64,000 nucleotides of DNA from Tetradesmus obliquus (taxonomy: Eukaryota; Chlorophyta; Chlorophyceae; Sphaeropleales; Scenedesmaceae): contig CP126192.1 in assembly GCA_030272155.1 (NCBI GenBank), positions 5,242,501-5,306,500 on the forward strand, given 5' to 3'. The translations under genes were made by a program, and so were the position numbers. The number at the start of each line of letters is the position of its first letter. Position 1 is the stretch's first letter. Shown here piece after piece: positions 45,941 to 58,085 of this stretch. The notes beneath the pieces were generated by a model. It did not search any database. It saw only the letters and a list, made by a program, of their open reading frames with translations, and was not told where the DNA came from.

Positions 45941-47045
45941 GCTGTACCATATTGTTACGGTGGTTTGGGAACGGCGGTCAAACCGAAATGTTAGATGCTC
46001 TTTCAGAATGAACATTTGTAGGGAGTGTGTGCGGAATTGTAATCCTTTGGTTCCTTGCTATGTTGGCGGGTGGCCATTGAAGCATTGTGGCGCTAGCGCG
46101 TACACAGAGATGCATTTTGCAGGCCATCTGTCACCAAAAGGGTTACACCATGTTCCTCACAAGGCTCATGCCCTGCAACGAACAGTCTGCTACGTAGCAA
46201 CATGCGAAGAAGTAGCATGGGCACGACTGACCATGCAAGTCCAAATTGACAAGAACACATCAGACATTGCAAAAGGCATGGGGTGCACTGGCACTTCATG
46301 CTCAGTAAATCCTGCCGTACAGCACATCACAGCGTGAAGGCTTGTGGCCACGCAGACTGCCAAGGCTATGCAGCAACGCTGTGCATCACAACATGCAAAC
46401 TGCACATGTAATCATGGGACCATGTGACGCTTGAAGCTGCGGTTGCTGGGACCATGACCACCACCCTGCTGGTGGAGTAAAGCAGGCCAGCTGCGGTCAT
46501 TTCGCGCCAAACAATCGCTGCAAACAAAAGAGTCCAAGCAGGTCCTGGACAGGCAGCTGCTATGCAGGAGCGCAGCAGGTATGAGTGACTGCAGTACCAT
46601 ATGCACTTCATTGCATGTATAGCAATGCAGCTACCAGCAACACCTTGCCTTCACTCCAGGCCCATGAGGCGGCAAGACTGTCACACCACACTCGCAAAGT
46701 GGCGGTCATACAACCGATGCTCAGTGCACCACGCTAGTCAGAAACTGAGGCTGCCTTCCCCTTGGCCCAACCAGACCATGTACAAGCAAACCATGTGCAA
46801 GCAAACCATGTACAAGCGGACCATCTGATGTAAAGCAAACAATCAAATACCAGCAGCAGTGCACACCTGCAGCTGACCCTGTGCACGCTATGTAAATGCA
46901 TGAACAGCATGCATAACCATAAGCACTAACAATACCCTGCTGCTGCGCAGTACCGCCGCCCGGCAATCACATGGGCGCAGTACCGCCGCCTACCGAGCAA
47001 CGCTGCGCGCGCAAACCCTTGCCTGTGGCCAGCCCTCACTCTACT
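45941..47045. other. Convergent intergenic region, 3' UTRs
   Basis: About 1.1 kb between the OPR-like stop (plus) and CHIP stop (minus). It contains a short tandem repeat of ACCATGTACAAGC-type units near 46777-46826. No gene was recognised. Confidence 0.5.
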
Positions 47046-48954
47046 CTACACCACCTCGCCCCAGGCCCAGGGGTGCTCGTCGAGGTACTGCTGCGTGGCG
47101 TTGCGCAGCCCCACGTTGAGCGTGATGTCTGCTTCGCTCATGGGCTGCCTGCTGATGGGGTCAAACTTGCCCACCTTGGCTAGGTGCTCCAACAGCGCGC
47201 TGCGCTCGTAGCTGCAGCCCGAGGGCGTGATGACGGGCTCGCGGAACACCTGCAGGGTGCAAAGGAGCACGATGATGCAAATAACATAGGTGCACAAACC
47301 ACTATATGCTCAGCAGACCGGCAGGGGGCGCGGCAAGTCAGGTCACAGTCAGGACCTACAGACAGGAGTACTGCCACCAGGTTGTTCAGGCAACGTGACA
47401 GATAACGACGGCACATGTCGGAGCTCCCTATGTTCACATGCAAATTGCCGTGCAATAAACCTGTGCTATACTGCTCAGCATCAAACGTGACACCTCGGGG
47501 ATGGTGCACGTTGACCTACCTCCATGGTCAGAGGGCACGTGAAGGCTGTTGGCACCTCCGTTCTGCTGTCCAGGTGTGCTGCTCGCTGCAACAGCTCCTC
47601 CCACTGCTGCATTGCTGCTTGCTGCTGCTGCTCTGGACTGCCCTTGAAGTCCCCACCAGGACCGCACCCTGCTGCTGCACCTGCCACCTCACCCTGCAAC
47701 CGCTGCGCCTGCAGCATCGACTGCAGTTGCTGGTTGAGCGCTGCTACTGTTGCTGTGCGCGCCTGGCTGTCCTGCTGCCACTGCTGGTACTTGGCGCGTG
47801 CTAGCTGCCGCCAAATCTCGTCCTTTATGCTGTCCCCTTTCTCCCGTGCTTGCTCCAAGGCTTTGCTGAGGTGGCTGATGCCCTCTGAGAGCTGCCCTAT
47901 CTCACGCTGCGCCACACCCAGCAGGTAATGCGCCTGCAGGCGGCAGCGAAACAGCATAGATTGGGTGGCAGCGACGGGACACAAGTTTACGGCTGAAGAA
48001 GTTGCGGAATGTAGCATCATGCAGAACAAGAGTTGTGCTGATGGCCCAAAAACCACCGTTATGCTGAGCCACATCTGCTGCATGCCGTCAGGTCTGAAAA
48101 GAGCCAGCTGCAAAGCTCCCAGCAATGCACATTGCTGGCACAGCCGCAACTTCACGTATTGCCAGCCACTGACAGCACATGACTGCCAGTCACCAGGGCA
48201 GCACTGCTGCCCTGGTGTGGAGCACTGGCAGGTGCATCAGCAGGGCTCACCTTCATGAGGTCTCTGCTGAGCCCCAGTGCCGTCTGTGCATCTTTGGCCA
48301 CCTGCTCCCAGCGGTTGCTCTTCTTGTAGCACAGCGCTGCAGGCAGCAAAGCAGCATGTGAGTGCACGGGCCAGCGCTAGTTAGACAAGCCTGGCGAGTG
48401 AGAGATTTTGACTCATGCACCTGCTGATAAGTGTTTGTATGCAACTGAAAATGCAATAAGTGTGCCAAGACATCATATGCTCGATGCAATAAAGTGTTTG
48501 CTGATACCCTTGGTGTCGCCATTGTGCGCCTGTCTCAGCACAGCGCCAACATATGAACAGAAGCTGCCGCCTGCACACCACTGCCTGTGCGCACGTTCAG
48601 TACTCAGCAACTGCGAGGTGAACAATCGTGAGATCAAACTACATCATGCATACCTCTATTGACGTAAAGCACTGCATATGAAGGGTCCAGCGTGATGCCC
48701 TCCGTGTACAGGTCAGCTGCTGCTCCATACTTGCCTTTGCTGAACAAACTGTTGCCTGCAGAAGAGACAGGCGCAAATATGGCTCATACCTTGACCTAAC
48801 CATGGGGATTCCAAGCCAACACAACCTGCCAACATGCGCAGCAACGCAGCACAACAGCAGGATAGCACGCACAAGTCCCATGCACTGGCAGTCAGTGCGC
48901 ACCTTCAGCCTTCAGGCTCTCTGCTTGCTCCCGCTGCCGTGTTGAAGGGGCCAT
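47046..48954 (-). CDS. CHIP/STUB1-type U-box E3 ubiquitin ligase
   Basis: Five exons (48903-48954, 48654-48755, 48251-48336, 47520-47933, 47046-47249) join in phase to 285 residues; plant CHIP is about 278. Residues ~8-120 form three TPR motifs (AEGNSLFSKGKYGAAADLYT, NRALCYKKSNRWEQVAKDA, AHYLLGVAQREIGQLSEGI) that in the family clamp the C-terminal EEVD of Hsp70/Hsp90. A charged helical linker with a Gly/Ala-rich insert follows. The C terminus is a U-box: AFTCPLTMEVFREPVITPSG, then SYERSALLEHL, FDPISRQPM and the final NATQQYLDEHPWAW. It ubiquitinates chaperone-bound misfolded clients in the cytosol. No exon-edge duplications were seen in its introns. It is head-to-head with the EF-hand gene. 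Confidence 0.93.
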
Positions 48955-49480
48955 GCCAGCTGCTGATGGCCTGGTGAACGAGCACTGCCGTTCTGGCTGC
49001 TTTCCTGGCCAGCAGCACTGGCCCAGCCAGCTGCTAATCCTGACGTTCTAGCAGCTGCTGAGCTGCCAGTGTTGGAAGGTCGAAGGGGCAGCGAGCGTTG
49101 TGTAGCGTAGTTAACCTTCAATTTTACTGTGAAAGGAATTATTATACTAGAATCGTCGTGTTCACCTCCTCAACCTGCAAAAGGGAATGGCAGGACAAGC
49201 TGCTGGATCGAGTGCGAACTTGGATGTCATGTACCTCCAGCAACAGCTTAGAAAGTAACGTTTGTGTAAAGCGTGTTTGACTGTTCTTGTCCAGTGAGCA
49301 AACGTGCATGGTAGAGTCATGTTAACGGCCCCTTCAAACCCTCTGTCAGCTGTGTCTCTCAACGTGCAGTGCGTCGAATTGCGACGACAACAAAGTCAAG
49401 AAGTACGTCGATCGCATGCTTTTTAGCCCTGCGATGCATGGTTCCGGCTGCCCTTGAGTGGTGCAGATGTGACTTGCAAA
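48955..49480. promoter_or_regulatory. Shared upstream region, CHIP / EF-hand gene
   Basis: 526 bp between two divergent start codons. It includes an AT-richer stretch near 49115-49165. No specific motif can be assigned. Confidence 0.4.
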
Positions 49481-52400
49481 ATGTCCACATTCGCCTTGCC
49501 AGCGGATCTTGCGCTTCTAGTTTCGGAGCTCGAGCATGTGCTGGCTCTCAATGGGCATCGTGCGCACCAGCACGCAAAGTACATAACTGAGGAGCTGCAG
49601 GCCAAGGTAAGTTCAGCAGCAGCAGTGAGAAGCACTACCTTCACCAGCTCAAGGAATTCCTGCTTCTCACCTAGCCGTAATGTCGCTGCAGGCTGATTCA
49701 AGGGACGAGCAAGATGAGGGGAAGCTGCAGCTGTGCTCCACAGCCAACGCACGCAGGTCAGAGGAGCGCAGTACACAACTGCAACAGTACAGCAACCACA
49801 GCATGGCTACTCCTGTCTGGTGAACTTATGTAGCACCAAGTGCAGGTCAATTACCGGAGTAGCTGCATATTCTGCTTCTTACTTGAGTTTGCCGCCATAT
49901 CTGACGTGCTGCAGGGCAAAGGAGCTGCTGCTCAAGCATGAGGCATTTGAGATGTGCTTCGATGCTTTTGCACAGTCACTCAACATGCACCTGCCAAGCC
50001 AGCAGACCAACTTGCTGCAAGTGAGTGAAGCAAATCTCCAGCTTGCAAAGTTCTTGTATGCCTTTGCCATCTGCTTCCTGCAAGCGCCGTACACAGCACC
50101 TTTGTGGCACCCCTATGCCCAACCTCTGCTCGAAGACCAGCTGCATGTCAGCATACACTGAGCTGTGCTTGTACTCCTGCCTTGTGCTCCACTGGAGCGC
50201 ACTGGCAGTGGGACAGGGGGCGAAAGGCAGCAATCCTATGGCTTGTGGTAAAGTCATATTGAGACTACCAACAGTGCAGCTGCATGGTGCCACTGACTGC
50301 CGTTGATAAGCACGTGCTGTCACACGGCTGCTTGTACACCCGCAGAAGCTGTGGCGCCATGCCATGCTGCTTGTGGAGGGCTGGCAGGACCTGCACCAGC
50401 AGGAGCAGCAGGAGATCAAGTCCCTGACACTGGACTACATCCACCTGCAGCAGGAGCACCGAGTGAGTGCAGTCAGTACTGTTGAGCATGTCCAGCTTGC
50501 AGGACAGCATAGAGCCTGCCACGCTCACCTCAGATATCAAGCAAAGATAGGTACATGATTCTAGATTCTGATCTGTGCTACTTGAGTGAGCTGTATCCTG
50601 CACCTGCAACCACAGGCACACCATTTGGTGCCAGACTGCTTCCCATCTTTGACCACCTTTCGCCTCTGTTCTTGCAGGCGCTCAAGTCTAACCTGAAGAC
50701 TTTGAAGCTCACCGTGCAGGCCATGCTGGGTGATGTTGGTGCACTGCTGCATGCCGCCTGCCCCTTGGGCAAGGAAGCAGCAGCACTAGCAGGCAGCATA
50801 GCCAGCAGCGACAGCGGGGCCAACGACAGCAGCAGGAGCAGCAGCAGGAACTCAGGATCTGCAGCATCAGACTCCAGCCAATCACAACAAGCTGGTGGTC
50901 CTGCAAGGCGCTCTGCAGACATAGTGAACAGCTTGATCCACTCAATAGAGAGGATGAGCAAGCAGTTTGCAGAGTGCCAGGCAGCCGGCAAGCTAGCAGC
51001 AGGTGCAGCCCCTGCTGCAGACACCAGCGGCCAACCACAGTCAGACCAGCAGCGACACACACAGGGACTTGGGAGCCTGCAGCGACGAGCACGAGCAGTA
51101 CTGGGTGCTGCAGCAGCAGACAGCAGGCAGAACAAACACTCCAGCCAGCAGGTGGCAGCTGCTGCAGCAGCAGCAGAGCAAGCAGGCCCTGCAAGGCTCA
51201 GGCCGGGCATGCCGCCAGCAGTGCCAGCGGCAGCCAGGGGCAAGCCCAGCCAGCAGGACAAAGAGCAGGGCAGGGGCAAGGCTTGCAGGAACATGCCGAC
51301 TGCCAGGTCAGCAGACCCAAGCAGCCCACCCATGCGCCACAGCGTACCGCTGGCGCTAGTTGGAGCATCACCCAACAGGTCACACCCGCCCAGCGCCTAT
51401 GACAACAGCCTTGCATGGTTCCTGCAGAACGCACAAGGCGGCAGCAGCGGGAGCAGCCGGCCGGGCAGTGGACGCCGCGCAGGGCGCACAGCAGGAGGAG
51501 CTGCGCTGTCAGCAGCTACGTCCCCTGCTGCGCGTGCCGGGTCAGCGCCAGCAGACAGCCAGCTGGGTGTGCTGTCGCCAGGTGACAGCGTGTGCCAGTC
51601 GGCGACTGACTCTTGCTCGCCCGCGCAGGGCAGCACAACCACTGATGCAGCCACACCTGCAAGGACTGCCGCAGACCCACCAGCAGGCGGCAGTGGGGCA
51701 CCTGTCGCTGCTGGCAGGGGCAAGGGACAGTCGCCATTGGTCGAGGCGCTCCTGCAGCATCCAGAAGCCCTGCAGGCGGTGCGTGCTGCTGTGCGCTTCC
51801 GCCCAAACCCAGCTGAGCTGGATGACGAGCCATCTGTGGCTGATTGGGGCTGTGGCAGCACTGCTGCAGCAGCTGCTGGCAGCGCCGGCGGTGTCAAGGG
51901 CACCGCTGTGGCGCGTGATGTCCTGTCTCCAGGCGAAGCTTGCAGCAGCAACAGCAGTGGCGGCGGCACAGGGGCTAGGTGGGGCAGCAGCAACACCAGG
52001 TCAGCAGACGTTCCTGCTGCTGCAAGCGCTGGGCAGCGGCATGCCAGGCTGCTGCCACGTGAAGATGCAGCGCCAGCACCAGCAGCAGCAGCAGCAGATC
52101 ACATAGATGAGTCGCTGTACATGCCAGAAGAGCCAGCGGACCATTCAAACTATGCCCTAGCTGCCCAGCAGCCAGGCGGCATGCGCATTGTTCGGCAGCA
52201 GCGGCTGCCTCGCTCTAGCTCTGCCTCCCTTATCAGCGCTGCAGGCTTAGATGGTACAGCGGCGCAGCATGGGGACAGGCCCATTAGCAGCTACAGCGGT
52301 GGCCGCAGCTACAGCAGCAACAGCCACCGCAGCAACAGCAGCGGCCTAGCTGCAGCAGCTCTTGGCCGCAGCCATACCTTCGGCAGGGCAGCAGTTGCAC

Positions 52401-55400
52401 CTGCAGCTGCCGCAGGCTATGTTCTTGCAGGGCCGTTGACAGCTGCACTGCACAAGCAGAGTTTTGCGAGCAGGCCAGTGCATGGCAGGCAGCTAGTTGG
52501 TGCAGCAGGGCCCGGCACCCAGCTGGCAGCAGCAGGGCATGCCGTGGCAATTGGCTCAGCGCCAGCTGCTGCTGCTGCTGCTGCTAGGCTGCAATGCCCT
52601 GCAGGGGCCTCAGCAGTTGGCAGGACCAGCAGCAGGCCAGCAGCTGCAGCAGAGCGTGCTAGGCCTGCTGCTGCAGATGTGGATGGGGAGGCAGCTGCAG
52701 CATGCATAAGCATTGATTCTGGCAAGAGCAGGAGCAGCATCCGGGCGGCGTGGGAGCAGCAGCGTCAGCAAGCCTACAGCCAACGGCTAGTGCAGAAGCA
52801 ACAGCAGCAGCAGCAGCCGCAGCAGATGGCTCCTGTGCCAGAAGGTGTACTGGCTCCAGAGCCAGTGCTTGCTGCTGCTGGCAGAAAGGCAGCCGGCAGG
52901 ACCTACAGCATGGCCAGCAGCAGCATAGGCTCTGACTTGGTGCGGCTAGGTTCCTGTAATGCTGGCTTCTGGCAGCAGGGGGCTGGCAGCAATGCAGCCG
53001 CAGCCAAGTGTGAAGGCGTTGTCAACATCAGCTCGCCCCCTGAGGTCAGCACAGCATCCTGGCAGGACAACCCTACCTATGTGAAGGACATCGAGGCAGC
53101 CGCTGCAGCTGCAAGAAAGGCAGCGGCAGAGGCGACAGAAGGGCCATCAATAAGAGCTGCAGCCGAGGCACTGGCAGCAGGCGCAGCTGCTTCACCTCAG
53201 GCAGGTGCAGATGCTGAACCCAACACGGCTGTGGTGGAGGAGGTGAAAGAAGCGGTAGCAGCAGCAAGCCTGCCCCGCGAGCACTCCGAGGCAGCGTACA
53301 CTGGCCTGCTGAATGCTGCAGCAGCTGCCGCAGCTGCAGAGGACAGCACTGGCAGCGCAGCAATACTCAGCAGGGCAACACCAGCAGGGGCAGCTGCAGA
53401 AGGGACGGAGACAGATGCAGCTGCTGCTGTCAGTGCAGGTGACCTTCCAGATGCTGTGAAGCCACTGCAGCTCTCTGACAGCCCCACCAAACAGTCGCGC
53501 AAGGCGGCAGCAGCAGCATCAGGTGCAGCTGCTGTTGCTGCCAGGAGCTCAGCAGTGCAGGCAAGCATGAGAGCAAGTGGCGACAAGCGCAGCCTGCCAA
53601 GCAGCAGCAGCAGGACGGCAGCTGGCCAGCAGCAGCAGCCAAGTGTGCAGCCATCGGCTGATGCCAGCAGCGTAGCACCTGCTGCTGCTGCCACTGGCGG
53701 GGACTGCACGTCACCCAATGCACCCGTGAGCAAGCGGTTCAGGGCAAGTGCTGTGCTGGAGCAGGGAGCCATGCCTCAGCTTGACCAGCCCAGTGGTGAT
53801 GGCAGCAGCCGGGGCATCACTGCTGCTGCTGAGCAAGCCGCAGGATGCAGCAGCAATGATGGCAGTGCTGCAGGCGCAGAAGCCGACAACAGGGTGGATG
53901 CCCAGCAGCCTGTTGCCAGTGCAGGACCTAAATGCAATGCGCAGCCAGTGCTACAGCAGCATGGCAGCAGCACGACCAGCAGTGAGCAGCACCAGCAGCT
54001 GTATGCAGAGGTGTCCCTAGATGACGTGGGTCCCATGAGGGACAGGGACAGGGTGCAGCGGGACGCAGGGGCTGCTGCGGCAACTGAGCGCGTCCCAACA
54101 GGCAGCAGAAGCAGCATTCACAGGAGCGGCAAGGGCGGCAGCAACGCCAAGAAGACTCTGGCAACAGCTACTGCTGCTAGTAATGATGATGATGGCGGTG
54201 ACGCAGCAGGGACCTTTGATGGCGCAGCACCAACGATGCCAGGCAATGCAGACGCTGGTAATGAGGTTGCAGCGGGCCCGCTAGCTGCCGATGCAGCACT
54301 GCCTACAACCCGCCAACACGCCAGCAGCTCTGCAGCAGACAATGACGACAGGTCCCCAGCAGCAGCAGCAGCAGCTGCTGCAGGCGGTGATGCTGCAGAG
54401 GAAGCAGGCTGTGAGAAAGAAGGTGCTGGGCTGAGCTTCAGCCTGGATGAGCTGGTGGCGATCATCATGGATGTGATGCACAGCAAGCAGGAGGAGGACG
54501 AGAGGTGAGAGTGGCACTGGCTAGCTGCTGCCCGCAGTGCGGCCGGCAGAGAAAAGTGGCCTGGGCTGCTGCGTACTGTGCAAGGCTACGGAAATGTACG
54601 CGTCTGATTACTGCTGCGCGGCTGTTGCTGTGGCAGTTGTGCTGGTTTGGTGAAGTGGCTAATGGATGGAGGAGCATGCATGCCAAGCAGCAGTTCAAAC
54701 ACAGCAGCACTAATGGCCGCCCCTGCTGTGTGTGATGCCTCCTGCAGGTGTGCTGCTGCTGCGCTGCCTCGCCTTGCCCCCACTGCGCACCTGCAGCGCT
54801 ACCTGAGCGCCAAGGTTCATGGCGACAGCAGTGCGTACAGCCACGCCCTCAATGCGCTGCTGTGTGGCCTGGATGCACACAAGCAGCAGCAGCCAGACAT
54901 TGCTGTGTTCTGCAGGGTAAGGCTTGGGATGGGTGGTGTCCATGTGGACTGTAGGCATAAGCTTTTTGAAGAAGCACTTGCCGCTCCTGTGGGGCGCGGG
55001 GCTGATAGCGTTGCTGCTATGGCTCGATGGGTAAACATGATGACGATGAAGCATTGACTTCATGCATGCAATGCTGTTATGACTGCCCTTCTTGTTCGTA
55101 ATGGAGCCAGCTGTGGCTGCATGAGTCCCCTTATGCAGAGCACATGTCTGGCCGCTTGCTGCAACACACTACATTCTGCAGATCCTTGCTGGCGAGGTTA
55201 ACGAGGACTACTTCCAGCAGCACTGCGCTTTCAGCAGCCAGTTGCAGCGCCTGGTGGCTGCAGCAGCAGCGCAAGAGCAGACAGAGCAGCAGGAGCAAGA
55301 GCTGGGCGCATGCGGTTCAGCATTGATGGACCAGCAGCAGCTGCACTTGCTGCTTCAGGACTGGGGCACAGCACGGCTGATACTGCATGGAAAGCTGCAG

Positions 55401-56008
55401 CAGGATGATGTGCCCAGTGCTGAGCAGCAGGAGCAGCTGGTGCAGCTGCAGCAGGCATGGCTGGCAGACATAAGCAGGCATTGCGGCACAGGTGAGCATT
55501 TGCGGCTATTAGCCAGTGGGTTGGCACATTTCTGTGGCTGGCTGTTGCACACTCCACAATGCAAGAAGCAGCGCTGGCAAGAATTGCTACTGGTGTTGCA
55601 TTGTCATGAACTGCAGTGGAGCTTTCATAAGTGACAGCCTTGCTGTGTTGTGGTGCGAACCTGCTGAAGCTGAAGCGGTCTGCTGGCTGCTGCCATAATT
55701 GATGCTGCCTTGCAGACAACAGCGACCTCAACGTCGCAAGCGTGGTGGCTGCACTGTTGCTGTGGGAGCTGCAGCAGCATGTGAGTCGCCTGGAAACCAC
55801 TGTGGAGGCATTCAGATCAGCAGATCAGCGCCGCTGCGGCACCCTGGACGGCAGCCAGTTCAGGGTGTTCTGCCAGCAGCTGAATGATGCCATGTCAGAT
55901 GAGGAGGTGACGCTGCTGTGGCAGGAGCTGGACAAGCAGGGCACTGGCAGCATCACATTCAGCACCTTGTGCGCGTGCCTGCTGCCGGTCATGGGTGATG
56001 GTGCATGA
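49481..56008 (+). CDS. Large low-complexity protein with C-terminal EF-hand pair
   Basis: I do not recognise the family. Eight exons (49481-49606, 49692-49756, 49915-50020, 50346-50462, 50678-54504, 54748-54916, 55182-55491, 55716-56008) join in phase to 1670 residues. The first ~180 residues are helical and coiled-coil-like (ALLVSELEHVLALNGH, KHEAFEMCFDAFAQSLNMHL, WQDLHQQEQQEIKSLTLDY). Exon 5 encodes ~1276 residues, mostly disordered Ala/Ser/Gln/Gly with basic and acidic islands, ending LDELVAIIMDVMHSKQEEDE. Later exons are again helical (RYLSAKVHGDSSAYSHALNA, NEDYFQQHCAFSSQLQRLV). The end carries two EF-hand-like loops (RSADQRRCGTLDGSQF, LDKQGTGSITFSTL). The first lacks several Asp/Glu ligands, so calcium binding is doubtful. 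Ordered ends around a disordered middle suggest a scaffold, but that is inference. Confidence 0.7.
54990..55050. repeat. Second copy of the dispersed GC-rich repeat
   Basis: About 58 bp similar to 32118-32175 (both contain GGGGCGCGGGG, GCTATGGC and GATGGGTAA). It lies in the intron after exon 6 of the EF-hand gene. Confidence 0.65.
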
Positions 56009-57481
56009 GCGTGCATGATGATGCATGGGTGATGCATGCCATGATTAGGGTGGCAAGGATACTTCAACCTTTAGTACTTGCACAATTGATGCGGCAGGTC
56101 GTGCGAGGGCTTTCTTGTAGGGTTGCCAGTATGCGCACCAGTGCGCTGTCTGAAATTGATTTATCTACTGCAGAAGATGCCCGACGGTCTTGCAGTTTTG
56201 CGTGCGCAGGCTGAGGCTGTCGTGTTGATACCAGGTAGTGGGTGTAACTACAGGAATCGCATCCACCTGGACATCATACGAGCCACGACCCATGCCATGC
56301 AGCCAAGGCTACAACGACATAAGGTGCGTTGTACCGCGCACCGTGTGTGCCGCATCAGTGACTGGCTAAGGCATGTTACACTGGTGGTGCAGGCGGGCAA
56401 GAGCGCAGCAGCCTGCTGGGCTGCGACAGAGGCTTGATTACCATGCGGCCTGGTTTTTGCAGTGTTACAGCACTTGCGCTGTGTCAACCAGCTGCGCTAT
56501 GCGGGCGCTGCCGCATCATGACATGGGGTCACCCCAGCAGGCAGCCTAGCACGCAAAAAATTTTCCCCAACGCAACTGCAGAAAGGACTGATACTGCCTC
56601 GCCAGCATCCGTCCTCATCCATAAGGAACCTGTGCTGTTGTCCAATCAGGTGTCTAGACAGGAGATCTCCCCCCACGTTGTATCAACATTGAGCAATCAT
56701 GCATAACCATGACCACCACGTTGAGCTTGATATGGAACTTTGCCAGCTGACACAACAGGCACCGGCTGTAAGGATGTTGAACATCTGCATTGACCAACGT
56801 ATACAGCAGCACAAAGTTGCACACTTGGCACTAGTCGTGCACCACACAAGCCAAGCTGCCATGCTGCACGATCTCAGCTGGCGAACTCCTTGCAGGCAGT
56901 TGAGAAAATCCTCATCGATGTCATACTTCAGCAGTACAATAGCAGTGCTCAAACAATTGCACCTGCCTAAATAACCCGGTGTAAGTTGCATCATTGCAGC
57001 ACTTGCCAAACATCCTCCCCGCCAGTGCTGCTGCCAACCTCATCCAGCAGCACAATGCTGTTCAAGAACTGCTTGACGGTATAAATAGCATGGGCAACAT
57101 GCTTGAGCTCCCCACACTGTGTACACCTTACCCACAGGGTGGGTAAGCCAATCTCTCCAGGCACTGGCTTGCTCATGCACCTTCCTGCATGCCAGCAGGT
57201 ATGTGGATGCGTACCGACTTGACTCTGCACTCCAAAGTCTTGCTCAGAACCTGGCATGCAAGCGGCGCTGTCAACACCCTGAAGTACCATGTCAATCATC
57301 AGTCCTGCAAGAACTACTACCTACCAGCACTGTGCCATTACTCGTGAGTGCCAAGCTTACTCGTCAGTCAGCTGCTGGCCATGTGTGGCACTCACCAGCA
57401 CAGATGGTGCCCCCCAGCCATACCCCACTTCAAGCACACAAACCAACACGGGAGCCAACATCCTTGCTAGTCCGTCACATG
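56009..57481. other. Convergent intergenic region
   Basis: About 1.5 kb between the EF-hand gene stop (plus) and the kinase stop (minus). A minus-strand stretch near 57000-57130 reads LNSIVLLDEVGSSTGG, reminiscent of a MutS Walker B region, but nothing around it supports an intact gene. Confidence 0.45.
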
Positions 57482-58054
57482 TTAGGCTGCTCCCCTTGGC
57501 ACACCTCCAGGCCCGTGCGCTGCTCCATGTGCTGCTGCGGCGCCACCTGAGCCGGGGCCAGCAGCGCCCGGAGCTGGCACCTGCTGTGACCAGCGCTGCA
57601 GCATTGCCTCCAGGCGAGTGATGATGTCTGTGAAGCTTGGGCGCATGCGGGGCACAGCGTGCCAGCAGTCCTGCAAGATGACACGGCACAGCCACGCATG
57701 TGCACCATGGCTTGAGGAACAGGCTGAGAACTAGAGCCCGTGTTTGCATGCATGCATCACAGCACGGCACAACCATACATGCTTTGCTCTGCGGGCAACG
57801 TCACGCACATATAGAGTTGTGTAGTCAACAGGCAGGCAGGTATCCGCACCGTTTGCAAGCTTGCAACAAAGTCTGACCCTCTCACCTGCATCAGTGACAC
57901 CCATGCGGGGTCGCAGCCTGGTGGCACTGCCGGCCGCAGCGTCCCCGTCATGACTCCTGCAAAGATCTCCTGCAGGCTGAGGTTGGGGTAGGGCTGGTCG
58001 CCCAGCGTCCAGATCTCCCACAGCACCACGCCAAACGAGAACACGTCGACCTGC

Positions 58055-58085
<31 letters not shown>

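Noticed and set aside
50578-51375. Long minus-strand open frame opposite the EF-hand gene
   Set aside because: Same cause: low-complexity triplet DNA is open in several frames. The plus-strand frame has conserved-looking ends and phase-consistent splicing.
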